From IMG/VR virus record IMGVR_UViG_3300032285_003360, positions 1-64,000 of that record: a DNA stretch of 64,000 nt. One strand, 5' to 3'. The DNA is from a virus. Shown piece by piece: positions 31,163 through 39,508 of the stretch (within the stretch, counting starts at the first letter, position 1; the number at the start of each line of letters is the position of its first letter). A program made the translations under genes and the position numbers. The notes under the pieces are model-generated. The model worked only from the letters and a program-made list of their open reading frames with translations, was not told where the DNA came from and ran no database searches.

Positions 31163-31538
31163 CGTCATATTTTTTTAACACTTCTTCAGCGTTAGAGTTT
31201 TTTAATTTTTCTCTTGCTTCTGCAGCTCTTTGTTCAAATATCGCAAAGGTTTTCTTTTTATGTTCTTCTTTACGATTCTTTAACTCCTCAAGAATTGTTG
31301 ATGAACTTTTTAATCTTCTCAACATCTCTTCGGTGATATCTCCTTTAATTTTAAACACCCGTCCGTCTTCACCGTTTAAATGAATGATATGACCAACAGT
31401 AGTTTCAATATATGGGATATGGTAAGCAACCATATTGTCCGTGTCCCATTTTATTGTTTCACCAACTCGTTTAACTTCACCTTTATTTACACCACCATAC
31501 TTGGTAAAGTGAATGTATTTGTCCCCATCTTTAAACAT
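31143..31538 (-). CDS. Hypothetical protein with coiled-coil C-terminus
   Basis: 131 aa. N-terminal beta domain (YIHFTKYGGVNKGEVKRVG…), then from about residue 70 a long charged helix (LEELKNRKEEHKKKTFAIFEQRAAEAREKLKN). Unknown. Start touches the stop of the nucleotidase gene. Confidence 0.75.
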   Translation of the reverse strand: MFKDGDKYIHFTKYGGVNKGEVKRVGETIKWDTDNMVAYHIPYIETTVGHIIHLNGEDGRVFKIKGDITEEMLRRLKSSSTILEELKNRKEEHKKKTFAIFEQRAAEAREKLKNSNAEEVLKKYDDENNIS

Positions 31539-32008
31539 TATAATCCTAATTTTAATAGTTCATTAATTGTTTCTTTGGTTGATATGTGATGAATACCAAT
31601 ACCACCTTTTTCTATCCATCCTTCAATGTTATCTAATCTATCGTCAATTAAAATAGCATCAGGTGCTGCAAAATCCTTTTTATGTTTGGCTGTTCTTAAT
31701 AATAAAGGAACACCAGGTAGTTCTCGTTCAACCCATTCGTGTTTACCAACTCTTGAACTATCTTCTCTTGATGGTGCGGATAATAACTTAGGTTTATAAT
31801 CTTTAATATGTTCCCATAGTTCTTTACCATCAGGTTGCCATTCCAAATCAATCCAAAACTTTTTACCTGCTTTGTTGATTGGGTCCCAAAAATGTGTATC
31901 GCTAAAAAATTCGCCACTGATATCTCTACCAGTTAAATCTTGATAACCTTTATCGAAGTTTACAAGCACGCCATCAAGGTCGCAGTATATTTTGTATTTG
32001 TTGTTCAT
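31538..32008 (-). CDS. 5'(3')-deoxyribonucleotidase-like HAD enzyme
   Basis: 156 aa. Motif I YCDLDGVLVNFD, motif II LLSAPSRED, Lys in HKKDF, and motif IV AILIDDRLDNI place it with 5'(3')-deoxyribonucleotidases (NT5C). Would dephosphorylate dNMPs and balance pools, in line with the phage thymidylate synthase. Promoter TTTG-N20-CATATTTG directly upstream. Confidence 0.87.
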   Translation of the reverse strand: MNNKYKIYCDLDGVLVNFDKGYQDLTGRDISGEFFSDTHFWDPINKAGKKFWIDLEWQPDGKELWEHIKDYKPKLLSAPSREDSSRVGKHEWVERELPGVPLLLRTAKHKKDFAAPDAILIDDRLDNIEGWIEKGGIGIHHISTKETINELLKLGL

Positions 32009-32012
32009 GATG

Positions 32013-32044
32013 CAAATATGGTAAAAATTTTTAACAATTACAAA
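32013..32044 (-). promoter_or_regulatory. Bacteroidetes-type promoter, TTTG-N20-CATATTTG
   Basis: Minus strand: TTTG at 32044-32041, 20-base spacer, CATATTTG at 32020-32013 (one mismatch to TAnnTTTG). Only four bases separate it from the ATG at 32008, again predicting a leaderless mRNA. Overlaps the 3' end of the upstream gene. Confidence 0.6.
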
Positions 32045-32721
32045 AATCTTTTTAGATTTTTAATAAAAGGTTTTCTTGCAACTTCAATTGCTTTTGTTTT
32101 CATGGTTGTATATAACCCAGTTGATAGATATGCTTGAATTTCATCGTCGATAATTTTCTTATCAGGACAATATTGCATTTTAATTAACTTTTTCTTAACT
32201 GATTCATAATCAATTTTTCTCATGTCACGAATCAATGACTGGCAACTGTTATAATATTCTTTATTTGTGTAATATAACCCGTGAGCCAATTCGTGTTTCA
32301 TTAAAGATGATTCAGCGTTTTCGGCACATATTAGATACCAAGATTGTCTTTCACCTGTTTTGTTAAGAACATCGTTTTCACAATAGAAAGCAATGTTCTT
32401 CATGATTTCATCATATCCATTACCTTTATAACTGTAATGAAACTCATCAACAGCTTTCCATAATACATGTGATGGTAAATTATATCCCGCCCATTCTGCA
32501 GGATAATTGAATGAGTCTAATTTATTCAACTTAACATACTCATTCATCATTTCTTCAAATGATAATTTTTTACCTTTTATTTTTTTATGTGGTGATTCAT
32601 AATATTCTTGGTATCTACAAAATAGCATACCTCTTTCATATCTATTAGGAATTACAGCAGCATAAACGCGTGGTTTCAATTCGATAATTTTACCCTTAAC
32701 TAATGGGCTTTTAATCTTCAT
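32038..32721 (-). CDS. Putative zinc metallopeptidase (HELAH)
   Basis: 227 aa. H143-E-L-A-H147 in LMKHELAHGLYY is the HExxH zinc site; a third ligand could be Glu or His further on (DDEIQAYLSTG, as in families where E-x-Q-A-Y supplies it). No signal peptide. Phage proteases of this kind may act on host proteins. Exact family not recognised. Confidence 0.7.
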   Translation of the reverse strand: MKIKSPLVKGKIIELKPRVYAAVIPNRYERGMLFCRYQEYYESPHKKIKGKKLSFEEMMNEYVKLNKLDSFNYPAEWAGYNLPSHVLWKAVDEFHYSYKGNGYDEIMKNIAFYCENDVLNKTGERQSWYLICAENAESSLMKHELAHGLYYTNKEYYNSCQSLIRDMRKIDYESVKKKLIKMQYCPDKKIIDDEIQAYLSTGLYTTMKTKAIEVARKPFIKNLKRFL

Positions 32722-32818
32722 TGTCTTCGATTTTATTCATTTGTCTAAAAACATTTATTACACCGAACACAAAATATGTTGCAACAGCAACAAAACATAA
32801 AATAATTAACATTATCAT
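32711..32818 (-). CDS. Very small membrane peptide
   Basis: 35 aa: membrane helix MIMLIILCFVAVATYFVFGV, then a polar tail. ATGATAATG start overlaps the TGA of the methyltransferase gene, and its end overlaps the start of the peptidase gene by 11 bases, so it bridges the two. Confidence 0.65.
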   Translation of the reverse strand: MIMLIILCFVAVATYFVFGVINVFRQMNKIEDNED

Positions 32819-33429
32819 AAACAGCTTTTTAATATTTCATAACATAATTCAGATGGTATCTTACTTCTTTCGTAAGCATTCGCTCTACCTTGCGTTCCAG
32901 TTCTACTACCTCTTGGTGCAGCAACGTGACAAGGATCACCATTCTTACACATAGGGCGTGGAACCCACACATCACTGTTGGTCCATATGTCGGTTGGTTT
33001 CATTCTTTCATCACCGTATTGACAATAAGTTACACTCTTTCTTGGTAGGTCTTTAACAACATCTAACTTACGAAGAACACCGCGTGGATTTTCCATGAAC
33101 CAATACTTTGGTTGGAAGTAATTAATAAGTTCGATTGTTTTTTTAACAAGTTCAATACCTAAACGAGCGGTATCTGTTTTGGGAATGTATGCACCTTTAC
33201 CGCCGCTCCAATGATGACCGATAGCAGCAACACTAAATCCTGTGCAAGGTGGTGAGGCCCAAATAATATCAGGTTGGAATGGAACCTTGCTTACATCAAA
33301 ATCTAAAATACTAATGGGATAATGAATACCTTCAAAGTCAATTAAATCAGATGAGAATACTTCCATACCTAAGCCTTCAGCAACTTTACCAACTGAGCGA
33401 CTACCCGCGAATAATTCTAACACTTTCAT
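32815..33429 (-). CDS. DNA cytosine-C5 methyltransferase-like protein
   Basis: 204 aa. Motif I LELFAGSRSVG, motif IV WASPPCTGFSVA (catalytic Cys in PPC), and motif VI FMENPRG. Shorter than bacterial C5 methyltransferases, with a reduced target-recognition region; such compact versions are common in phages. Probably modifies phage DNA to evade restriction; specificity unknown. Confidence 0.88.
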   Translation of the reverse strand: MKVLELFAGSRSVGKVAEGLGMEVFSSDLIDFEGIHYPISILDFDVSKVPFQPDIIWASPPCTGFSVAAIGHHWSGGKGAYIPKTDTARLGIELVKKTIELINYFQPKYWFMENPRGVLRKLDVVKDLPRKSVTYCQYGDERMKPTDIWTNSDVWVPRPMCKNGDPCHVAAPRGSRTGTQGRANAYERSKIPSELCYEILKSCL

Positions 33430-33707
33430 TATCTTAAGTGTTTAAATTTATCGGCTAAGTTATTGATATAGTCTTCCTCATCAAGAGTTAATAAATCTCT
33501 ACACTTAGATAACTTATCTAAACTCTCAAAGAAAATTTCATCTTTAATATTTGGTTTAGGAACTTTACCAGCATTTAATGTTGCTTGGTCCGGTTGGATA
33601 TATCCATCCTCAATTAAAATTTCAATTAATCTGTCTCGTTCTCTTTTACTACATGAGTCAATAAACTCACTTGGGTCGATGTCAATCTCCGTTGTAAATT
33701 CAGGCAT
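33429..33707 (-). CDS. Hypothetical protein
   Basis: 92 aa, acidic. FIDSCSKRERDRLIEILIEDGYI resembles a phage motif (helix then D-G-Y). Likely helical. TAATG-type joint with the methyltransferase gene. The 55 bases upstream to 33763 are A/T-rich without a gene. Confidence 0.75.
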   Translation of the reverse strand: MPEFTTEIDIDPSEFIDSCSKRERDRLIEILIEDGYIQPDQATLNAGKVPKPNIKDEIFFESLDKLSKCRDLLTLDEEDYINNLADKFKHLR

Positions 33708-33762
33708 AATATTTCAATTTAATGTTTACTAAAAGATAAACAAAAAAATCGGAATAAAAAAA

Positions 33763-34095
33763 TTATAAAGCAAAACTTTCGCCACATCCGCAAGTTCGAG
33801 ATGCGTTAGGATTAATCCATTGGAATCCTTTTCCATTTAATCCGTCGGAATAATCTAATTCGGTTCCATAAAGATATAGAACGGACTTTCTATCAATGAT
33901 AACTTTAAGACCACCATCGGTTTCAACAACTTCATCGAACTCTTCTGTCTTGTCATCAAACTCCATAACATATGATAGTCCACTGCAACCACCACCCTTT
34001 ACACCAACGCGAAGATGGTGGGTGTCGGGTGTTAAACCTTCACTCACCATCAATTCTAATAAATGATTTAAAGCTTTTTCAGATATTGTAATCAT
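33763..34095 (-). CDS. A-type Fe-S carrier (IscA/HesB family)
   Basis: 110 aa. C37 in GGGCSGL, and C102-G-C104 in RTCGCGESF are the three conserved cysteines. Full length for the family. Carries or delivers iron-sulphur clusters. Phage versions may support viral Fe-S enzymes or redirect host metabolism; the target is not visible here. Confidence 0.93.
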   Translation of the reverse strand: MITISEKALNHLLELMVSEGLTPDTHHLRVGVKGGGCSGLSYVMEFDDKTEEFDEVVETDGGLKVIIDRKSVLYLYGTELDYSDGLNGKGFQWINPNASRTCGCGESFAL

Positions 34096-34106
34096 AATAA
34101 TAAATA

Positions 34107-34361
34107 TTACCCTAATAAATCATCTAAGTCAATATTATGTTCCATAAGAATTGTGTGTATTCTATCACACACTAAATCAACAACTTCATATTTGCTAAGC
34201 GTTTGTTTCTTAGAATCAAATTCTATTTCATTTTGCAACCCCTTTCTTATATTCGTTATATCCCACAACGCCAAAGCCATATCAAGAGATTTCATAGCTC
34301 TTTTATTTGCGAAGATATCGTCAACATCATTTAAATCATATTCTATTATTGCTTTCGCCAT
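34107..34361 (-). CDS. Conserved phage hypothetical
   Basis: 84 aa. [27 protein letters not shown], then [25 protein letters not shown]. All-helical. The first segment resembles a family of small phage proteins in T4-like phages (A-L-W-D). Function unknown. Confidence 0.78.
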   Translation of the reverse strand: MAKAIIEYDLNDVDDIFANKRAMKSLDMALALWDITNIRKGLQNEIEFDSKKQTLSKYEVVDLVCDRIHTILMEHNIDLDDLLG

Positions 34362-34483
34362 AAGTCACTTAATTTTTTACCGGGCTTAGTTATTTTACCA
34401 TTGTCATCCATCATAGGTGCACGATACATTTCGAATCCAATCCATAATGCAGCACCTATAAGACCAATTATAAAGTATATCAT
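34346..34483 (-). CDS. Small membrane protein
   Basis: 45 aa. Membrane helix at 3-19 (YFIIGLIGAALWIGFEM), then [26 protein letters not shown]. Overlaps the next start by 16 bases and the gene above by 4. Just upstream of its ATG the DNA reads KKFKF in frame, but with no start codon, so it is not a tag. Confidence 0.7.
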   Translation of the reverse strand: MIYFIIGLIGAALWIGFEMYRAPMMDDNGKITKPGKKLSDLWRKQ

Positions 34484-34788
34484 AAACTTAAATTTTTTGA
34501 TTTCCAAATTTGCCACCATTTACGTTTTGGTATTGGTAAACACTGACTAAAAGGGTTATCACCAAACGATACGCGGCCAAGATATTTTGCCGCAATCATA
34601 TTCAAAAACACTTCTTGATATTCATTAGGAATTGTATCCATATCGGCAGATATTTCAACACTTAATGCTAATGTTCCTTTATCCGCAGTCATAAGATATA
34701 AGGTTTGGTGTGTTTTAATTATTTGAGATGTCTTCATCTCTAAATTATGTCCTGCACCAAGAAAAATTTCCGATTCTTTCTTACTCAT
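34480..34788 (-). CDS. Hypothetical protein
   Basis: 102 aa. Strands then ISADMDTIPNEYQEVFLNMIAAKYLGRV, and a basic Trp-rich tail (KRKWWQIWKSK) like a membrane-surface anchor. Unknown. Confidence 0.75.
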   Translation of the reverse strand: MSKKESEIFLGAGHNLEMKTSQIIKTHQTLYLMTADKGTLALSVEISADMDTIPNEYQEVFLNMIAAKYLGRVSFGDNPFSQCLPIPKRKWWQIWKSKNLSL

Positions 34789-35104
34789 ATTTGTTTGAAT
34801 TTGCTTCTTTTTCTAAATCTTTTTCTAAATTTTTGTATTTTGGATTTTCTTCACTTAAATTAAAAATCATTAGTTCTTGCAAACCATTCGCATGATTTAA
34901 TTCGAAGTTTTCATCCATTAAACTATCTTGTTGTTTAGATAGCGTGTCGTTTAATCTTTTGTAATAGTTTAAACTATCTAATAATTGTTTTCTTTCGGTA
35001 ATGATACCCGCATTCATAATCGACATGGACGATAATCCTGCGATTGTAATGAAAACGATGGTAAATCTTAACCACCAATTTTCGTCTTTGTTAAATAAAC
35101 CCAT
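34781..35104 (-). CDS. Membrane-anchored coiled-coil protein
   Basis: 107 aa. N-terminal membrane helix (residues 11-31), then a long helix with Leu/Asn heptads (LLDSLNYYKRLNDTLSKQQDSLMDENFEL). Periplasmic coiled coil after a single anchor is the layout of inner-membrane spanins, but also of many others. No partner o-spanin is evident next to it. Confidence 0.72.
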   Translation of the reverse strand: MGLFNKDENWWLRFTIVFITIAGLSSMSIMNAGIITERKQLLDSLNYYKRLNDTLSKQQDSLMDENFELNHANGLQELMIFNLSEENPKYKNLEKDLEKEANSNKYE

Positions 35105-35204
35105 TTCTTTTGTTTTTAATGTTTAAATATGTTGTTAGTAAAATCAAAAATATTGCAACAAATATACCTCTTATTATTAGAAATACATTTTTTATTTTTT
35201 CCAT
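35091..35204 (-). CDS. Very small membrane peptide
   Basis: 37 aa with a central hydrophobic helix (VFLIIRGIFVAIFLILLTTYL) and basic ends. Overlaps the start of the coiled-coil gene by 14 bases. Typical of the tiny membrane genes scattered through this window. Confidence 0.6.
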   Translation of the reverse strand: MEKIKNVFLIIRGIFVAIFLILLTTYLNIKNKRNGFI

Positions 35205-35205
35205 T

Positions 35206-35520
35206 TTACAATTCTTGTATTTTAATAAATGTGTCGGTCACTTCTTGCATCGTTAAATAACCAATTACATCATCAGCAATTGGTGTATCATAACATATTT
35301 CACCATCTTTAAAGATTGCCAACTCATATAAACCATCTTTACCTCCGTATGAATATTCACTTTTAACTACAGATGCCTCATATCCGTTTTCAAATTTTGT
35401 TCTACTTGTAATTCCAAACTCCTTCCCTCTTGGGTGAGTTTTAAATTCTATGTCTTCAAATGTTTTCATATTATCGTAGTAAATTTTATTTGTAAATGCG
35501 TGTAAATGATAATTATTCAT
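35206..35520 (-). CDS. Hypothetical protein
   Basis: 104 aa from 35520; an alternative start at 35469 (MKTFEDIEF, in AATATG context) would give 87 aa and a more compact domain. Core: [37 protein letters not shown], known to me from T4-like phage hypotheticals. Beta-rich. Confidence 0.75.
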   Translation of the reverse strand: MNNYHLHAFTNKIYYDNMKTFEDIEFKTHPRGKEFGITSRTKFENGYEASVVKSEYSYGGKDGLYELAIFKDGEICYDTPIADDVIGYLTMQEVTDTFIKIQEL

Positions 35521-35522
35521 AA

Positions 35523-35687
35523 CTATAATATTTCTTCAATTATTCCTAATGCTTCAGCTAAAATTAAATAACCCGCAGCCTCATGTAAATCCCCTTCAAA
35601 TAATCTCCAACAAGCCACAATTCTTATTACTGATTTAATTAGACTGGTCCAAAAATGCCAATTTGTTTTTGATTCTTTTTCTTGCAT
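35523..35687 (-). CDS. Conserved phage hypothetical (short)
   Basis: 54 aa. [17 protein letters not shown], then [18 protein letters not shown]: a two-helix pattern (K-S-x-x-R-I-x-A, then G-x-x-L-x-x-A-E-x-L-G-I-x-E-E) that I recall from many myophages. Function unknown. Confidence 0.75.
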   Translation of the reverse strand: MQEKESKTNWHFWTSLIKSVIRIVACWRLFEGDLHEAAGYLILAEALGIIEEIL

Positions 35688-35688
35688 G

Positions 35689-35964
35689 TTATATTTGTTT
35701 TCCTTTTATTATTTCTTTTACCGCAATCCAATAAACCAACTCATCCGAATATCTTTCAGAATTGTAAATCGTTTTTTTGATGTTTGGTTTAATGGAATTA
35801 ATTTGTTTATCGCAATGTTCAATTGCTGCGATGCATGCGAGCTTTTTGATTGTCCCTTCAATCATTATACTCATACCTTTGGTGTAAAGATTACTCGCTT
35901 TGTTATAATGGTAGTCATATAATGAATCAACCATTTTAAAAATATCGGGGCGTCTGATGGCCAT
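35689..35964 (-). CDS. Hypothetical helical protein
   Basis: 91 aa from MAIRRPDIF (ATG 35962-35964); the longer frame begins in A/T-rich leader sequence. Helical and basic, with two Cys-Ile/His-Cys sites (ACIAAIEHC). The leader holds TAATTTTA, one mismatch from the -7 consensus. Confidence 0.7.
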   Translation of the reverse strand: MAIRRPDIFKMVDSLYDYHYNKASNLYTKGMSIMIEGTIKKLACIAAIEHCDKQINSIKPNIKKTIYNSERYSDELVYWIAVKEIIKGKQI

Positions 35965-36032
35965 TTGGTAAATTTTTATAAAATTACGAAAAAAAATTTG
36001 TATTTCAAAATTAATTTTAAGATTATTGATTA

Positions 36033-37433
36033 TCAATCAGTTAGGAAATCATATTTGTCCTTTTTTAATTCAATCTCAACATAATTTACCATTCGATTAC
36101 TCAATTCATTAATCACATTTTGATATTCAACTTTAACTGGTGTGTTAGCTTTACCGTAAGCTTGCACCAGTTTACCCTTTCTATATTGTAAATCGATTCT
36201 TTTTCTACCTGAAGATAATGTAATGTAAACATACAACGCACCGTGTGTGAATTGTTTGGCCATACAATTTTTCATCCTATAACCTTCCATTCTAAAATCC
36301 TCTTCGGATTCCAAAACTTTAGGTTTATAAACAACCCCATCAAGTTCAATCTCTCTTTCAATATCTTCAAGAAATCCGTCAGGAAAAACATACTTAACTT
36401 TGTAGCCCCTTGAAAAATGCATCCTAATACCAGACCATAGCTCAAGTGTGTTGTCAAATTCATTATCGTTTTTGGCTTTAAACTTTAAATTGCTAACACC
36501 TCTTTTTTCTAATAACTCTCTGATTGATAATAACTTATTAACCAAATAAACAAACGAATCCGACTTCAACGTTTCTCTTTCCCATTTGTTTATGGTTTCA
36601 ACCATGCAATTCTTTTCGCTATCGTTTTTTAATTCATGAACCTTTTTGTTTGGTGGCATTTCATAGCAATGTGTTTCCCACATAAATTTCTTTAGATATT
36701 GAACGTGACTATCGCCAAACAATTTACAAATATAATTTAACGCACTAATTTGAATCGGCTTGGCCCAATTCTTGTTTAATTCTCCAATAAGATATTTTGA
36801 TTTAATACCATAAGAATCCAACACTGCTGGTAAAAACTTATTATCATTCTTAACTAACCATTTCTTTTTAGGGTATTCGTTTTGAATATCGTTATAAACA
36901 TTATCATGTCCTTTGATACCTTTAATATCTAAATGAAAATCAACAATCATGTCATATAATGTATTGATAACTGATTTTTCATTTGATATTTTATCATGAA
37001 GATACTGCGATTTGAATTTGGGTTTGAGTGTTTCTAAAATTAATCTCAAGATATGATCTGTTGCTCTACTATACTTGACGCCCCAATACGTTAATCTTTT
37101 TTCACCTCTTATGAATCCGTTTTCAGATAAATCGAACAACATTTTAAAGTCATTCTTTTTATGTTTTTTAGAATTTCTAAACAAATTGACGTCAGTGAAA
37201 TTATGATTTATAATTTCGTATGTAACAGTTATATCACCATTAACCATATTGATACCTAATGTATGAACAAACTTAATGCGCTTCTTATTACCTTGTTTAA
37301 AGTATTCGGTTTCGAATGAACCAATGTATGTTAGATATTCATCGTTTCGCCACAATTGTAAATTAGCAAATGCTGATGCTATATTTTTGTTATCGCTTTT
37401 CTCTTGATTGTATTCTGTTAACAAAATATCCAT
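36033..37433 (-). CDS. PcfJ-like protein A
   Basis: 466 aa. The C-terminal region (about 375-455) has the PcfJ hallmark: LESEEDFRMEGYRMKNCMAKQF, then LYVYIT, KRIDLQYRKGKLVQAYGKANTPV. The N-terminal 350 residues are variable. PcfJ domains occur in phages, plasmids and conjugative elements; function is unknown. Paralogous in plan to the next gene, 37470. Its ATG is inside a hairpin. Confidence 0.82.
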   Translation of the reverse strand: MDILLTEYNQEKSDNKNIASAFANLQLWRNDEYLTYIGSFETEYFKQGNKKRIKFVHTLGINMVNGDITVTYEIINHNFTDVNLFRNSKKHKKNDFKMLFDLSENGFIRGEKRLTYWGVKYSRATDHILRLILETLKPKFKSQYLHDKISNEKSVINTLYDMIVDFHLDIKGIKGHDNVYNDIQNEYPKKKWLVKNDNKFLPAVLDSYGIKSKYLIGELNKNWAKPIQISALNYICKLFGDSHVQYLKKFMWETHCYEMPPNKKVHELKNDSEKNCMVETINKWERETLKSDSFVYLVNKLLSIRELLEKRGVSNLKFKAKNDNEFDNTLELWSGIRMHFSRGYKVKYVFPDGFLEDIEREIELDGVVYKPKVLESEEDFRMEGYRMKNCMAKQFTHGALYVYITLSSGRKRIDLQYRKGKLVQAYGKANTPVKVEYQNVINELSNRMVNYVEIELKKDKYDFLTD

Positions 37434-37454
37434 GTGTAAAATTTACATGGATAT
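37426..37454. promoter_or_regulatory. Hairpin covering the start codon of PcfJ-like protein A
   Basis: Perfect 10-base arms ATATCCATGT (37426-37435) and ACATGGATAT (37445-37454) around nine bases. In the minus-strand mRNA the start codon (37433-37431) is paired in the stem. Could block translation until opened, or be a processing or weak termination site between the two PcfJ-like genes. Confidence 0.5.
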
Positions 37455-37469
37455 TTTTATATTGTGTAG

Positions 37470-39287
37470 TTAAAATGGTAAATTATGAACCGTATTAGCT
37501 CTTATAACTTCAGGTTTGACCTCAATACCGTTAATTTTAAGTGGCACCTTCTTTTTCTCCGTCCAGTTTAATAATCCCCATTTCGCATAAAGAATAATTT
37601 TATCTTTTAATTCCTCAATCGCTTCACTAAATTCTTCGGGAACTGCGCCATTACAAAAATGTCTTGACTGAACGCACCTACCATCTTGAATGTTGAATTC
37701 GTTGGTCACTCTATCTGAACCGTCTTCGTTTCTAACGGACACGATAATCGATTTTTCATGGTTAGCATAACTTGCAACACAGTGATGCATGAATGCACCC
37801 TCTTCAATATACTCCTCTTCTCTTTTTAAAATATATGGGTAGAACGTTTGCTTGATGTTCTTATCGGATGAAATAAATCTTGATATTGGTTTTTCAACCT
37901 CATCTATCATTTTTTGATTAAAGACATATTCAATCACCCAACCCTTCTTCATGGCTGAAATAATCTTAGAAAACTCTTGGTGTTCTTTATTAAAGTCCAT
38001 AATTGTCCTTGCTCTTATTCTAAATGATTGGTCAACTTCTCTAATTTTATTAACCATATAAACATGGTCAAAAATATCTTTAGATAAATCAGCGTTTATG
38101 CCTCTTGGATAAGTCCCATCATTTACACATTTACTGATGTTTTCTTTCTCATCATCATAAAAGTTTAATACCGCCATAGCATTTTTAAAATCATCTAATC
38201 TTTTTTTGATGTTATGAATACTATCTGGTTCCCGATTACCTTCTTTTTTATATGACGATTTTAATAAAATTTCATTACTTAAATTACCAATATACTTGGT
38301 ATAATTTTCACCAAATAAAAAACAAAATTGACCTAACGCATATAAATCTATAAATCGATGGTCATGAACAATTTTAATTAATATTTTTGATTTACAACCC
38401 AATAAATCTAAGACGGATGCGATTAACTTTCTATCATTTTTCTTAAAGAATTTTTCCGTTGGGTAATAATACTTTAATAAGTGTTCATATTCATCATTTG
38501 GTATTTTGATTTTTTTAAGTTCAACAAACGTTTTAACAAGGTGATTGTAAAATGGTGATAAATCGGTATACGTAGTGTTTTTAGCATCAAAATTAAATTG
38601 TGCTGTGATAAATTTATAAAACTCTTCATCACTTAAACATGTCTCCGTATTTTGCATTTGTGGTAACACCTTATCCTTTTTCTTATAATATCTTTCTAAA
38701 TGAAAAATACTACTAGATGTGTTCATTATGTGATTTAACGATAAAAAAGAATTCGTTAAAAAAGTTTGAGTGGCTTTACGTCCGCGTCCAGGTTTACCAG
38801 ATGTATTGATTATTATAAAATTCCCTTTAACTAAATCAAATGTTAAAGTAGTCCTACTTGTTGACGTTCTAAAATACTTAGCGTTATATGGTCTTATTTT
38901 AAGATGTTCAGAAATTGTTATTGAGATTTTATCACCGTTTTTTCTAACCTTTCTTTCAATTATTTTAACTTGAACATGTGCAAATGGATTGTTGTAATGT
39001 CTTTTAATTTGACGGTCCTTAGTTGTTATATAATCTTTGATGGCGATGGGGAAAGCAACATGCTCCATTGAACCTTCATTTTGAACATAAAAAAAATGCG
39101 CGGAAGGTCGTTTATAACTTCCCGATATCTCAATCATTTCTTTATCGTTCCTAGTTATTTGTGAATCAAATATGTTTTCCCATGTACGCTCCTTTATATT
39201 CTCTTTTTTAGGAGGTATTTGGTTATAATTCTTAACTAACGATATTGATGCGTAGCTAAGTCGTTGGTGAAATATAGGTGTTTCCAT
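37470..39287 (-). CDS. PcfJ-like protein B
   Basis: 605 aa. The C-terminal domain (about 480-570) has YILKREEEYIEEGAFMHHCVASYA, then SIIVSVR, and EFNIQDGRCVQSRHFCNGAVPEE: the classic PcfJ pattern. Long, lysine-rich N-terminal region without known domains. Promoter -7 TATATTTG four bases before the ATG. Likely transcribed with PcfJ-like A. Confidence 0.85.
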   Translation of the reverse strand: METPIFHQRLSYASISLVKNYNQIPPKKENIKERTWENIFDSQITRNDKEMIEISGSYKRPSAHFFYVQNEGSMEHVAFPIAIKDYITTKDRQIKRHYNNPFAHVQVKIIERKVRKNGDKISITISEHLKIRPYNAKYFRTSTSRTTLTFDLVKGNFIIINTSGKPGRGRKATQTFLTNSFLSLNHIMNTSSSIFHLERYYKKKDKVLPQMQNTETCLSDEEFYKFITAQFNFDAKNTTYTDLSPFYNHLVKTFVELKKIKIPNDEYEHLLKYYYPTEKFFKKNDRKLIASVLDLLGCKSKILIKIVHDHRFIDLYALGQFCFLFGENYTKYIGNLSNEILLKSSYKKEGNREPDSIHNIKKRLDDFKNAMAVLNFYDDEKENISKCVNDGTYPRGINADLSKDIFDHVYMVNKIREVDQSFRIRARTIMDFNKEHQEFSKIISAMKKGWVIEYVFNQKMIDEVEKPISRFISSDKNIKQTFYPYILKREEEYIEEGAFMHHCVASYANHEKSIIVSVRNEDGSDRVTNEFNIQDGRCVQSRHFCNGAVPEEFSEAIEELKDKIILYAKWGLLNWTEKKKVPLKINGIEVKPEVIRANTVHNLPF

Positions 39288-39291
39288 GGGT

Positions 39292-39299
39292 CAAATATA
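39292..39299 (-). promoter_or_regulatory. Promoter -7 element TATATTTG
   Basis: Exact TAnnTTTG on the minus strand, four bases upstream of the ATG at 39287; predicts a leaderless transcript. No exact -33 TTTG at the standard distance. Confidence 0.6.
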
Positions 39300-39342
39300 C
39301 TAAAAAAAATTTGGAATATACTTATATAAAAATAACATAATT

Positions 39343-39477
39343 ATGGCTAAAGCAAAAGGTGGTAAATCAGCCTCTTCAGTAAAAGTCACTTTTGGTAAAA
39401 GAAAAGGTGGCAAGTCTCAAAAAAGTTGGGGCCCGAAGGCTCAAAAACCAAAGACCTATAGAGGTCAAGGTCGCTGA
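39343..39477 (+). CDS. Very small basic protein
   Basis: 44 aa: about a third Lys/Arg, with repeated G-K/R motifs (GKRKGGKSQKSWGPK). No acidic residue at all. Plus strand, between a divergent minus gene and its own strong terminator, so an independent, probably highly expressed unit. Likely nucleic-acid binding (virion DNA condensation or ribosome-like), by composition only. Confidence 0.75.
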   Translation: MAKAKGGKSASSVKVTFGKRKGGKSQKSWGPKAQKPKTYRGQGR

Positions 39478-39483
39478 GGAAAG

Positions 39484-39508
39484 AACCACCCTTTATGGGT
39501 GGTTTTTT
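39484..39508 (+). terminator. Rho-independent terminator (plus strand; shared with thyA end)
   Basis: Stem AACCACCC / GGGTGGTT (39484-39491 and 39497-39504), five-base loop and a T6 run. Seven bases after the stop of the basic protein gene. The thyA stop on the opposite strand is at 39507-39509, and the hairpin could also serve that gene. Confidence 0.9.

Noticed and set aside
34484-34500. An FKF tag near 34490
   Set aside because: KKFKF can be read there in the frame of the small membrane gene, but it lies upstream of the only ATG and the overlapping gene reads it in another frame, so no tagged protein results.
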